A stretch of DNA of 64,000 nucleotides from Maribacter cobaltidurans (GTDB lineage: Bacteria > Bacteroidota > Bacteroidia > Flavobacteriales > Flavobacteriaceae). Positions 8,724-16,426 of the stretch are shown here, piece by piece. The notes beneath the pieces are model-generated. The model was not told the origin of the DNA and searched no databases. It saw only the letters and a program-made list of their open reading frames with translations. Location: assembly GCF_002269385.1 (NCBI RefSeq), contig NZ_CP022957.1, positions 3,463,001 to 3,527,000 of the forward strand, read 5' to 3'. Every line of letters starts with the position of its first letter. Position 1 is the first letter of the stretch. Made by a program: the position numbers and the translations under genes.

Positions 8724-9161
8724 CTATTTTTCCGTTGATTTGTTAATTCGTATGAAATTATATACGCCTTTTCCTTCTGCAATTAATTCATCATTCTGAA
8801 AGGCTTTCATTTTCGTTACAAGTATTCTATTACCTAACCTAACTATTTTACCTTCCACAATTATTTCAGATGCTTCAGCACCTTTTAAATAATCTATTCT
8901 TAAATCAATAGTTACTAATTTATCTTCCAATGACGTAAAGTGAGTGCTTCCTGCAATACCACCAACAGAGTCCATTATTGTAGCAATAATTCCTCCGTGC
9001 CACCTGTTTGTTCTCATATCTCCAACAATTTCATCTCTAAAGGGAACTTTAACTTTTACAAACCCTTTTTCAAGTTCCAATAATTTTAGTCCTAAAAATT
9101 TATGAACTGGAATACCTTCTTCAATTATTTGTTTAATAAATCCTATGTTTTTTTCTATCAT
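8724..9161 (-). CDS. PaaI-family hotdog thioesterase (cassette 3)
   Basis: A 145-aa protein with the hotdog-fold core. The segment RWHGGIIATIMDSVGG matches the HGG..(A/T)..D signature of PaaI/YdiI-type acyl-CoA thioesterases, followed by the beta strands VTIDLRIDYLKGA. It probably hydrolyses acyl- or aryl-CoA thioesters; the substrate is unknown. It is the lone gene of its cassette, the only clearly metabolic cargo in the array. Confidence 0.87.
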   Translation of the reverse strand: MIEKNIGFIKQIIEEGIPVHKFLGLKLLELEKGFVKVKVPFRDEIVGDMRTNRWHGGIIATIMDSVGGIAGSTHFTSLEDKLVTIDLRIDYLKGAEASEIIVEGKIVRLGNRILVTKMKAFQNDELIAEGKGVYNFIRINKSTEK

Positions 9162-9187
9162 TTATTTTGATTCTAATTATTGTTCTT

Positions 9188-9327
9188 GGCTTACAGGTAA
9201 CGGTCTCGGCTATGAGTAGTTGCGTGGGTTAGCACTTAACTTTGCAAGTACACACCAAACTGAAAATCCGCGAGGAATTTCCAAAGTAGGCGAGAACAAG
9301 CAATTACTTATAGCCATTGTTGTGTTT
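9188..9327. repeat. attC-like cassette recombination site 5
   Basis: A 140-bp imperfect palindrome nearly identical to site 1 (both share GGTCTCGGCTATGAGTAG and the inner CTGAAAATC hairpin start). The outer bases differ: TACAGGTAAC (9192-9201) closes the thioesterase cassette and GTTGTGTTT (9319-9327) opens the next one. This is expected if the palindrome core is shared but the outer bases travel with each cassette. Confidence 0.8.
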
Positions 9328-10437
9328 TCGTTTTTTTATTCAGTTTGTAAGATATTCAATTCCTTTAATTTTTCTACTTTTTCAAGTCTCAAACTCTTGT
9401 GTTTATAATTTGCTCTCTGTTGGTTTATCCATTCGTAAAGTTCTTTATCAAATTCAGATGTTATTTTTTTGTCTCCATATTCCTCTCTGAATAACTCAAT
9501 AATTTCAATATATTCTTCCCATTTTTTTCTTTTTTTACTTTTTGCAGGAAGTTTTACATTTAGTTTTTTCAACTCTTTTATTTGTTCATCTTTCAATCTG
9601 CCATATCTAAAAGTTCTTTTTTGATTATGCAACCATTTAGCAAGTTTGGGATATTCTTTACTGTCTTTTGGCAAATTAGGATTCGATAGTTTTTTCAGCT
9701 TTTCAAGATTATTATACCAATTTTGAGTAACGTGCCCCTCTTTTTCCTTTTTAGTTCGAGTACCAATTTCGAAGAATCCTATGTCTTGTAGTTTTTTGAT
9801 TTTCCAATCTTCTTTAAGACCTTTCGTTCTTATTCTATAAATATAATTCCCAAAATTCTTGTTTGGTTTGTAGTTAGAAGGAACTTCAAAATTTCCGTGT
9901 GTCTTTTTGTATTCTAATAATTCTAATATTTTTTGGTCAAATTTGTAAACATCCATATCCCATACTACACCAAGGTCTTCAAGAAGTTCGATTCTCTCCT
10001 TTGTTAGGATTTTTCTTTTTTTCTTATAGTTGAACCTTTGGTCATTAAGCCACTTTCCGAGTCCTTTGTATTTTGGGTTTTTGTTATTTTGAGAAACGTT
10101 ACAATCTCCGAATTCTTTTTTATAGTCTTCTAGTAATGCAAGTTTGTCTAACCAATCATCTACAACTCTGTAATTATTTGGTGTACGTGTCATTACCCAT
10201 TTAAAACCAATGCTTTCCAACTTTTCAATTTGCCAATCTTTTAGCTTGCCTTTTTTATATTTTCCTCTCTCGAGTGCAACCCAGTTAGAAATGTAAAAAA
10301 GAGGATGAGTATTATCTTTATATCTTTTTATATTGCTATCTCCAGTCTCTTTATATATTTCTAAAAGTTGTGTAGCCTTCCCTAAAAATAGGACAGCTTA
10401 AAATTAGAATTTTCTAACTTTAAATTTTAACTGTCAT

Positions 10438-10704
10438 ATGAAAAAAAGCAAGTTTACCGAGAGCCAGATCATCAAGGCATTAAAAGAGAACGAACAAGGA
10501 AGAAGTGTCGGGGACATCTCCCGCGAGATGGGTGTTGACAAGAGCACCTTTTACTATTGGAGGAAGAAGTACGGGGGCATGGAAGTGGCCCATATGAAGC
10601 GGCTCAAAGAGCTCGAGGATGAGAACCGCAAGCTCAAACAGATGTACGCCGATGTAAGTCTGGACGTTCGTATGTTAAAGGATGTACTGTCAAAAAAGTT
10701 CTAG
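10438..10704 (+). CDS. IS3-family transposase OrfA
   Basis: An 88-aa protein. The N-terminal helix-turn-helix (FTESQIIKALKENEQGRSVGDISREMGVDKSTFYYW) is DNA-binding HTH_8/HTH_21 type, followed by a leucine-zipper helix (about 55-85) for multimerisation. AAAAAAG (10692-10698) just before the stop is the canonical IS3 frameshift signal. A -1 slip enters the OrfB frame (KKVLGPSDKKH...), which stays open to 11576, so the OrfAB fusion is the likely transposase. Confidence 0.95.
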   Translation: MKKSKFTESQIIKALKENEQGRSVGDISREMGVDKSTFYYWRKKYGGMEVAHMKRLKELEDENRKLKQMYADVSLDVRMLKDVLSKKF

Positions 10705-10799
10705 GGCCTTCCGACAAGAAGCACCGCGCAAAATATCTCCAGGAGGCCTATTCGGTCTGCGTATCGCGTTCCTGCCGGGTAATCGGGCTTGCCCGTTCG

Positions 10800-11576
10800 A
10801 TGTGGTACTACCGTACCAAAAAGGACGATACGGAAGTCATCGATGCGTTATCGAGGTTGGCGGAAGAACTGCCGACCAGGGGTTTCGAGGTATATTTTAA
10901 ACGGCTTCGTCGCGAAGGCCATAAATGGAACAGGAAACGTGTACTTAGGGTCTACAGGAACATGGGTCTAAAGTTGCGCAGAAAACATAAGAAAAGACTC
11001 CCGGCAAGGGTAAAGAACCCGTTGGAGGCCCCGATCGAGCTCAACGAGGTATGGAGCATGGACTTCATGGCCGATGTACTGTCCGATGGAAGAAAGGTAA
11101 GGGTGTTCAACGTCATGGACGATTGCAACCGTGAGGCACTGGCAATGGACGTTGGCCTGAACTACCCGGCAAGAAAGGTCGTGGAGACCCTTGGGCACCT
11201 GGAAGAGGAGATAGGCCTTCCCAAAACGATACGGTGCGACAACGGTCCCGAGTTCATCTCCAAGACCTTGGCGGCATGGTGCAAAAAGAAAAGGGTCGAA
11301 CTCAGGTTCATCCAACCGGGCAAGCCCATGCAGAATGGATATATGGAACGCCTGAACAGGTTTTACAGGGAGGACGTACTCGATGCATACTGGTTCAACG
11401 ACCTGCACCAAGTAAGGGCGCTGACCCAAAAATGGAGGGAGGATTACAATACAAGGCATCCCCATTCATCCATCGGGGATATGCCGCCTAGGGAATACAA
11501 GAACCGTTTCGGGGAAGAATTCTTCCCCGAAACGGACAACATTAATGATAATTTTATGAATTTAGCGATGTCCTAA
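10800..11576 (+). CDS. IS3-family transposase OrfB (DDE integrase core)
   Basis: 258 aa from the first ATG; the frame is open upstream to the A6G slip site. The rve integrase core shows the three catalytic acidic residues in SMDFMAD, CDNGPEF and GYMERLNR, in the D-D(35)E order of IS3. An HTH_21-like part (ELPTRGFEVYFKRLRREG) precedes it. Produced mainly as the OrfAB fusion; on its own, OrfB is not expected to transpose efficiently. Confidence 0.95.
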   Translation: MWYYRTKKDDTEVIDALSRLAEELPTRGFEVYFKRLRREGHKWNRKRVLRVYRNMGLKLRRKHKKRLPARVKNPLEAPIELNEVWSMDFMADVLSDGRKVRVFNVMDDCNREALAMDVGLNYPARKVVETLGHLEEEIGLPKTIRCDNGPEFISKTLAAWCKKKRVELRFIQPGKPMQNGYMERLNRFYREDVLDAYWFNDLHQVRALTQKWREDYNTRHPHSSIGDMPPREYKNRFGEEFFPETDNINDNFMNLAMS

Positions 11577-12576
11577 GAAGGGGAAGGCTACAGTTGATTG
11601 TAGCTATTCATCCATTTTCTATCCCAAAATATTGTATGTCCATCTCCAAAATAGAAATTTATGCTTTTTAATTTTTTGAAATGCTCATCAGGTAATAATT
11701 CGGCTTGGTGTAATAATTTTTGTTTCCTATACCATCCATAAAGTGTTCTGTCTTTATAATCTCTCGGAACAGTACAATGTTCATTTTCTGTATAAAAGCG
11801 TTCCATTTTTTGGAACATAAAATCCCATTTCTCTAGATATTCATCTGTGATTTTCAATATGGATTTATATTGTTTGACAGGTCTTTTTTCTGTTATTTCA
11901 ATATTTCCTAAATCTGTAATTTCTGGATTTCTGCCTCTCTTTTTTGATTTGTCGTGAATATTTGAATTATAGTCAGAACCATCAGAAAAAGCTTCTGTCG
12001 AAACTCTTTGTTCCTTAATTAACTTTTCTAAATATTCATTCGTTAAAAGTTCAATATTTGGGTCTGTGAAATCTAATAACGTGGAATAGAATTCTTTTAA
12101 TTGTTTCAAAACTTTTAATCCACTTTTATCGCTATTTGTAAAATCTAAAAGAATTGAAGACTCAACGTTATAGAAAAGTCCTGATTTTGTGAGATTAGAT
12201 GAGCCAGTTATGATTCTGTTTTTTTCTCCCTCAAACAAATAAACTTTTGGGTGATAGATAAACCTTTCAGAAAAGTAGATGTAAGTTTCAATTTCTAGTT
12301 CTAGTAATAATTCTAAAGCTTCTTTAGAAGTAACTCTTTCATCAATTCCGACATAAAAAGTTATGTTTCTGTTTTCATTTTTTGCTTGTTCTAAAAAAGG
12401 TTTTAAATAGTCTAAACCGGGTTTTCTCAAAAAAGCAATAAAAAAGGTAATTTGCGTGAATGACTTTTCTTGAATAGCAGAACAAACGTGATTTCCGCAC
12501 GTTTCATCTTCTTCGAAGTGTAAACCTTGTCCAAGAAATTCTACTATCATTCTTTCACGAATCTTTTTTTAAAATG

Positions 12577-12713
12577 AAACACAACGTGTTTGTATATGAG
12601 CTGTGGCGTGTCTCGGCACAGGCCTTTCCAGATAAAGACCGGCTTTGGAAAATCCGCAGGATTTTCCAAGTGTAGACTGACCAAGCCATAGCTTATATAC
12701 GGTGTTCTACACC
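12577..12713. repeat. attC-like cassette recombination site 6
   Basis: A 137-bp imperfect palindrome: left arm GTGTTTGTATATGAGCTGTGG, right arm CCATAGCTTATATACGGTGTTC, and inner hairpin TTGGAAAATC/GATTTTCCAA around 12645-12669. AAACACAAC (12577-12585) closes the PLD-HA cassette. GTTCTACACC (12704-12713) opens cassette 1 and pairs perfectly with GGTGTAGAAC at 13251-13260. Confidence 0.8.
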
Positions 12714-12717
12714 GTTT

Positions 12718-13236
12718 TTATTCCGCCGACTTTTTGTAAACTAATATATAATCTTTTTCATACTCAATTTTCATTTCCGATTCTGTCAGCTCAATAATTC
12801 GGTCAGTTGATGCATCAAGAAAATTACCTTTTTCATCTTTTCGCCATTTTTTATCGGGAAAAAATTTTTGAGTTTGAATTATAATTTGACCTTGCCTTGA
12901 GTTTTCTGGAATAACCATTTCATATTCAATTTCATTTGGTGACTTTATTCGCCAAACTCCGTAATCCGAATTTTCAGGTGTAAATATTTTGGTATAAGTT
13001 CCGTCTGATTTTATTATTATATCAGGTCCATTTGCATTAAGTGTTATTGGTTTTCCATCAGGCGTATTTCTGTCAAGAGCTATCTTCTTAATCTCTTTTC
13101 CATTTTGGTCAAGTGTTTTTACAAACTCCCAATTCCCGACAAGATATTGTTCCGAATTGGTTATATCTATTCTATTATTTTCTTGTCCAAAAGTAATTAC
13201 AGAAATAAAAAGCGATAATGTAATTAATATTCTCAT
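12718..13236 (-). CDS. Secreted lipocalin-like protein (cassette 1)
   Basis: 172 aa from the ATG at 13236, chosen because MRILITLSLFISVITFGQ is a clean signal peptide; a longer reading frame back to 13299 would cross the cassette boundary. The mature part (LVGNWEFVKTLDQNGKEI, then SDGTYTKIF and WRIKSPNEIEYEM) has the lipocalin-like beta-barrel pattern of small Bacteroidota envelope proteins. Role and ligand unknown. It is the first cassette after the integrase, expected to be the most recently acquired in an integron. Confidence 0.7.
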   Translation of the reverse strand: MRILITLSLFISVITFGQENNRIDITNSEQYLVGNWEFVKTLDQNGKEIKKIALDRNTPDGKPITLNANGPDIIIKSDGTYTKIFTPENSDYGVWRIKSPNEIEYEMVIPENSRQGQIIIQTQKFFPDKKWRKDEKGNFLDASTDRIIELTESEMKIEYEKDYILVYKKSAE

Positions 13237-13250
13237 AGTTTTTTTCAAAT

Positions 13251-13292
13251 GGTGTAGAACTTGTTTATATAGATGTAAAATACATCTATATA
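13251..13292 (-). other. Candidate attI: integrase-proximal cassette junction with 27-bp palindrome
   Basis: Read on the minus strand, a palindrome with 12-bp arms (13281-13292 and 13266-13277) and a 3-nt spacer is followed 5 nt later by G^TTCTACACC, the start of the first cassette. It lies between the integrase stop and the first cassette gene, exactly where attI sits in an integron whose integrase points towards the array. The palindrome is AT-only apart from GATG/CATC and lacks a T run, so a terminator is unlikely. Role inferred from position and symmetry. Confidence 0.6.
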
Positions 13293-13337
13293 CCTCCAAT
13301 ATAGGAATAAAACCGATGAAAAGGGTTGTTCATTATT

Positions 13338-14477
13338 TTAAAGGTCAAAATCATCAAAAGGGTTTTTTATTTTATCCAGACTTGTGGTACTTACATGTGT
13401 GTATATCATAGTTGTCTTCGGGCTATTGTGTCCAAGCAGTTCTTGAATAAACCTAAGGTCGGTACCATTTTCCAGTAAATGGGTCGCATGACTGTGCCGT
13501 AGGGTATGCAGCGTAATGGATTTTCGTATTCCGGCCTTTTGCAAGGAGCGTTTAAGCACTTGCCGTGCACTTACCGCGGTATACATACCGCCATTTTGGC
13601 CCTCGAAAAGATAATTCTCCGGTCCATAGCATTCAATATATTCGGTCAAAAGTACAATCATTCGTACCGGTATGGGCACATACCTGTCTTTTGCCCCTTT
13701 TGCTGCTCTAATATGCATGAACCTCCGTTTCCTGTCAATATCCCTTACCTTAAGTTTTAAGGCCTCACCGATTCTTAGCCCACACGAGTATATTAAACTG
13801 AGTAATGTTCTATGTTTTAGGTTGGAGGTAAGCCCCAAGATTAATTTTATTTCCTCTATAGCTAAAACATCTGGTAGCCTCCTTGATTTTTTAGGACGTT
13901 CCAAGTTTTCGGGTACGAGTAGGGAATTACTTTTATTACGGTAAAAAAGTTTAATGGCATTAATGGCCTGATTCTGATAGGTATAGGAAAACCGTTTTGC
14001 CATAATGTAATCGGTATTGAATTTGAATATATCCTTTTCGGTAATGGTATTTATTGCCTTTGGATGTTGAAAACGAAAAAAAAGTAGCAACATGCTTTCA
14101 TAGGTATTCATAGTGTTTTTACTATAGCGTTTTTGACCCATCCACTTTTTAAATTCTTTTATGTCGTTCAATACATCATTAGATATTTCGCGACCTATGG
14201 TTATTGTATTTATGGATCGTTCCATTGCCTTACTTTCCCTTTTGGTCCTAAGTGCGGAGTAATCGATAAAGTAATCCTTGGCCCTAAGATATTTGAACAG
14301 GGTATTTGTGACTTCTTTATCGAATGAAAGATAAAAGCTTCGTAGGTCCGTGCTCCAGCAAATACCCTTGAACTCTTTTAAATATTCCTTGAGCTCAAGA
14401 TTATATTTAAAATTTATTAGAAGAACCTCTTTGCCTTTATGGCTGGCCTTTGAAAAAATTATAACGGGTTTTTGCAT
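13338..14477 (-). CDS. Tyrosine recombinase at the head of the cassette array (integron-integrase-like)
   Basis: A 379-aa protein. An extra N-terminal domain (1-95, containing KGICWSTDLRSFYLSFD) common in Bacteroidota recombinases precedes a SAM-like core-binding domain (about 105-195) and a catalytic domain with the full tyrosine-recombinase set: R in SCGLRIGEAL, K in AAKGAKDR, HTLRHSHATHLL, LGHNSPKTTMIYTHV. The tail KNPFDDFDL resembles IntI/XerD tails (SPLD). I do not see the extra patch near box III that marks classical IntI, so it is XerC/D-like. It reads into the array, same direction as the cassettes. Inferred role: cassette excision and insertion. Confidence 0.85.
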   Translation of the reverse strand: MQKPVIIFSKASHKGKEVLLINFKYNLELKEYLKEFKGICWSTDLRSFYLSFDKEVTNTLFKYLRAKDYFIDYSALRTKRESKAMERSINTITIGREISNDVLNDIKEFKKWMGQKRYSKNTMNTYESMLLLFFRFQHPKAINTITEKDIFKFNTDYIMAKRFSYTYQNQAINAIKLFYRNKSNSLLVPENLERPKKSRRLPDVLAIEEIKLILGLTSNLKHRTLLSLIYSCGLRIGEALKLKVRDIDRKRRFMHIRAAKGAKDRYVPIPVRMIVLLTEYIECYGPENYLFEGQNGGMYTAVSARQVLKRSLQKAGIRKSITLHTLRHSHATHLLENGTDLRFIQELLGHNSPKTTMIYTHVSTTSLDKIKNPFDDFDL

Positions 14478-14568
14478 GATGGATATGATTTAAATGCAAT
14501 TTCAATCATTAAAATGATTTAGTCGTATCTTAAGCGAATAATGTTCGCATAGAAATTCACTTAAGTTA

Positions 14569-14952
14569 ATGGAAATGAGATTACAGCATGAATGTGTGTA
14601 TTGTAAAAAGCCACTTACCGGAAGGACGGATAAGAAATATTGCAACCTGCATTGCAAGAGTGCCTACCAATACCAAAAGGAAAAAGAACGACCGGAAAGG
14701 TTCTATAACAAAGTGGACAATCAGCTGAAACTGAACCGGAAGATTTTAAAGGAATATAATAAAGGGGGGAAGGTCACAATCAGGAGTACTGTACTATCGG
14801 AAGTGGGATTTGACCCGAACTTTTTTACCCACTATTGGAAAAACCAAAAAGGGGATGTCTACCTTTTCGTTTATGAATATGGATTTTTGAAAAAGAATGA
14901 AAATGGGAAGGAAAAATATGTTCTGGTTACTTGGCAAGAGTATATGAACTAG
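14569..14952 (+). CDS. Small zinc-ribbon protein, DUF2116-like
   Basis: A 127-aa protein. The N-terminus holds a zinc ribbon (CVYCKKPL...KKYCNLHCKSAYQYQK), a pattern seen in short Bacteroidota proteins near mobilisation genes. The rest is lysine-rich with no membrane segment. ATG at 14575 is an alternative start. It is transcribed away from the array integrase and towards the Mob genes, so it probably belongs to the mobilisable element. Function unknown. Confidence 0.75.
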   Translation: MEMRLQHECVYCKKPLTGRTDKKYCNLHCKSAYQYQKEKERPERFYNKVDNQLKLNRKILKEYNKGGKVTIRSTVLSEVGFDPNFFTHYWKNQKGDVYLFVYEYGFLKKNENGKEKYVLVTWQEYMN

Positions 14953-15168
14953 AATTTTAGAAAAAAATCCCTGATGAATTTATTTCTGGTGGTCACTTTA
15001 AAGCGGTTCAAGAAGTCAGTATATCATTCAATAAAGAAGAGCCAAACTTTTCTCCTATTGTTTGAAATCCCTGAAATTAGGTGCAATTTTCGAGCAAACT
15101 ATTTTCATCTATTGTCATCTGTTTTCAGATTTGGAAAGACCGAAAATCATTTGCTATATTGGGCGTCT

Positions 15169-15450
15169 ATGAACGTAATCTGTATCGAAGAAAAAGCATT
15201 TTTGACCCTAATTGGGGAAGTAATAAAGTATGTCAAATCCGCAATGGAACCGGATAATTCCGATAAATGGATGGACAAAAAAGAAGCGAAGCGGTTACTG
15301 AGAATAAAATCGGATACCACCTTACAAAAATTGCGTGACGAGGGCCAGATAAGGTATTCACAACCCGAAAAAAAGCACATTCTTTACGACCGCGACTCCA
15401 TCAACGCTTATCTTGAAGCGCATGCCATGGAGCCTTTTGATATCAAATAA
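15169..15450 (+). CDS. Excisionase-like helix-turn-helix protein
   Basis: 93 aa from the ATG at 15169. The longer reading frame from 14974 adds 65 residues that look like translated intergenic DNA. The segment WMDKKEAKRLLRIKSDTTLQKLRDEGQIRYSQPEKKHILYDR is a MerR/Xis-type winged HTH like those of Bacteroidota conjugative and mobilisable transposons. Likely an accessory factor for excision or regulation of mobilisation; inferred from family and neighbours. Confidence 0.78.
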   Translation: MNVICIEEKAFLTLIGEVIKYVKSAMEPDNSDKWMDKKEAKRLLRIKSDTTLQKLRDEGQIRYSQPEKKHILYDRDSINAYLEAHAMEPFDIK

Positions 15451-16036
15451 TTTCTACGTGCACCAATTGAAGCTCAAAAATCTTCGGTCTATACCTTTCC
15501 CATTATTGTTCATTCAGAGGCAATCCCTAAAAAACAGGGTTTACCTTGATGCCAAATAACCTATCATCTACTTAGGACATCGACTTGTTCGGCCATGTTC
15601 CTGCGGAAGTTCAAAAACCTTCCACTCCAAGACTTCCCGAGCGAACCACTTCACCGGTTCGCATTCGGGGCCTTTCCGTTCCATATTTTTGAACCTCCTC
15701 GGCACCGCGCAAAAACCCAAGCGGCGAAAAACCCGCTTGCCTTTTTCTCTCCCTACCCGCAAAATTTTTTTAAGATTTCCCAATTCCGTAATTATTTAGA
15801 GACCATATTGGACCATTTAAACTAGTCGATCGGTCTCATATGGTCTCTATTGGTCTTATATGGTTTTTCGATTTAAAATACTGATTATTAGATTGTTGAA
15901 ATTAAAATTGATATGCTATATTTATCCACGTAGGTGGATAGCAAGTGATGTTTCGCGCCTCGCAAAACGCCTACTTCTGTCGAAGTGAAAAACCTGCCTT
16001 GCCCTCACAGGCAGGCGATAAAAATCGAGTTCAAAA
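15451..16036. other. 586-bp intergenic region before the mob genes, candidate oriT
   Basis: No convincing gene: ORFs at 15568-15783 and 15595-15825 are opposite-strand, GC-rich and without homologous features. At 15798-15868 there is a perfect 11-bp inverted repeat (AGAGACCATAT at 15798-15808, ATATGGTCTCT at 15838-15848) plus further copies of TTGGTC/ATATGGT. It lies about 190 bp before mobC, a usual place for oriT or recombinase arm sites. Role inferred. Confidence 0.45.
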
Positions 16037-16426
16037 ATGGCAATCAACAAAGGTGGCAGAAAACGTCTCGGCGACAAGAAAAGGGAGCATGCCATAACGC
16101 TCAGGTTCAACGGCACGGAACTGGAAAAAGTGAAGACAATTCTACAATCCTATAACATCGATTTTAGGAAAAGGGGAACGGTCGGCCCATTCTTGAGAAA
16201 GCTGATTTTGAACGGAAAGACTACAAAGGAAAAAAGTATTCCCGATGGCATCTCGAACCTCAGTTACCAAATAAATAAGATAGGCAGCAATATCAACCAG
16301 CTCGTCAAGGTGGCAAATTATAAGAATATGCGAAGCCCGAATTCGAACTTCATAAGGGAAGTGCAAAAGGCCAGCGAACTCATGCTCGAACTGATAGAAA
16401 CCATAAACGCCAAAAGCCAAGAATGA
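16037..16426 (+). CDS. mobC: MobC-type relaxosome accessory protein
   Basis: A 129-aa, basic protein. It has a ribbon-helix-helix-like N-terminal part (HAITLRFNGTELEKVKTIL) and the MobC core NKIGSNINQLVKVAN at about 85-100. MobC binds oriT and helps the relaxase melt DNA. The stop overlaps the relaxase start (ATGA at 16423), so the two are translationally coupled. The symbol is by family analogy. Confidence 0.88.
   Translation: MAINKGGRKRLGDKKREHAITLRFNGTELEKVKTILQSYNIDFRKRGTVGPFLRKLILNGKTTKEKSIPDGISNLSYQINKIGSNINQLVKVANYKNMRSPNSNFIREVQKASELMLELIETINAKSQE

Larger units (their letters stand above)
10371..11592 (+). mobile_element. IS3-family insertion sequence, copy 1
   Basis: A 1222-bp element with terminal inverted repeats TGTAGCCTTCCC (10371-10382) and GGGAAGGCTACA (11581-11592). 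It is flanked by a 4-bp target duplication GTTG (10367-10370 and 11593-11596). It encodes OrfA and OrfB, joined by a -1 slippery A6G heptamer at 10692-10698. GC is clearly higher than in the host gene. An apparently identical copy in the same orientation lies at 51933-53154. Confidence 0.96.
9336..12550 (-). pseudogene. PLD-like nuclease / helicase-associated-repeat protein, split by an IS (cassette 2)
   Basis: Two leftward ORFs (11588-12550 and 9336-10220) are halves of one gene. Removing the IS (10371-11592) and one 4-bp target duplicate joins codon ending 11594 to the frame read from 10366 with no stop, giving a continuous 662-aa protein. Its N-terminus (about 1-150) is phospholipase-D-like: HPK followed by ITGSSNLTKSG is one HxK..GSxN motif. 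From about 220 onwards there are some six helicase-associated (HA) repeats of the type LxxWLxxQR. PLD plus HA proteins are probably DNA-acting; a defence role is inference. The left half alone keeps the PLD domain and may still be made. Confidence 0.82.

Noticed and set aside
10968-11465. 165-aa minus-strand ORF (and its twin at 52530-53027)
   Set aside because: It lies fully opposite the transposase OrfB in GC-rich DNA and has no domain; a shadow of the real coding frame.
1499-12713. CRISPR array
   Set aside because: Repeated palindromes are 120-200 bp, imperfect and separated by whole genes, with no short regular spacers or cas genes.
13266-13292. Terminator for the array integrase
   Set aside because: The stem is almost entirely A/T with no G/C-rich stem or T run, and lies 46 nt or more past the stop; an att-type site fits better.
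13338-14477. Classical IntI integrase
   Set aside because: The tyrosine-recombinase boxes are complete, but the additional patch near box III of true IntI is not visible, so I call it integron-integrase-like only.
14974-15168. Long N-terminal extension of the excisionase-like protein
   Set aside because: The extra 65 residues resemble no HTH protein start; ATG at 15169 begins the plausible protein.
15568-15825. Opposed short ORFs in the GC-rich gap before mobC
   Set aside because: Both strands are open by composition only; no start context, domain or operon link.
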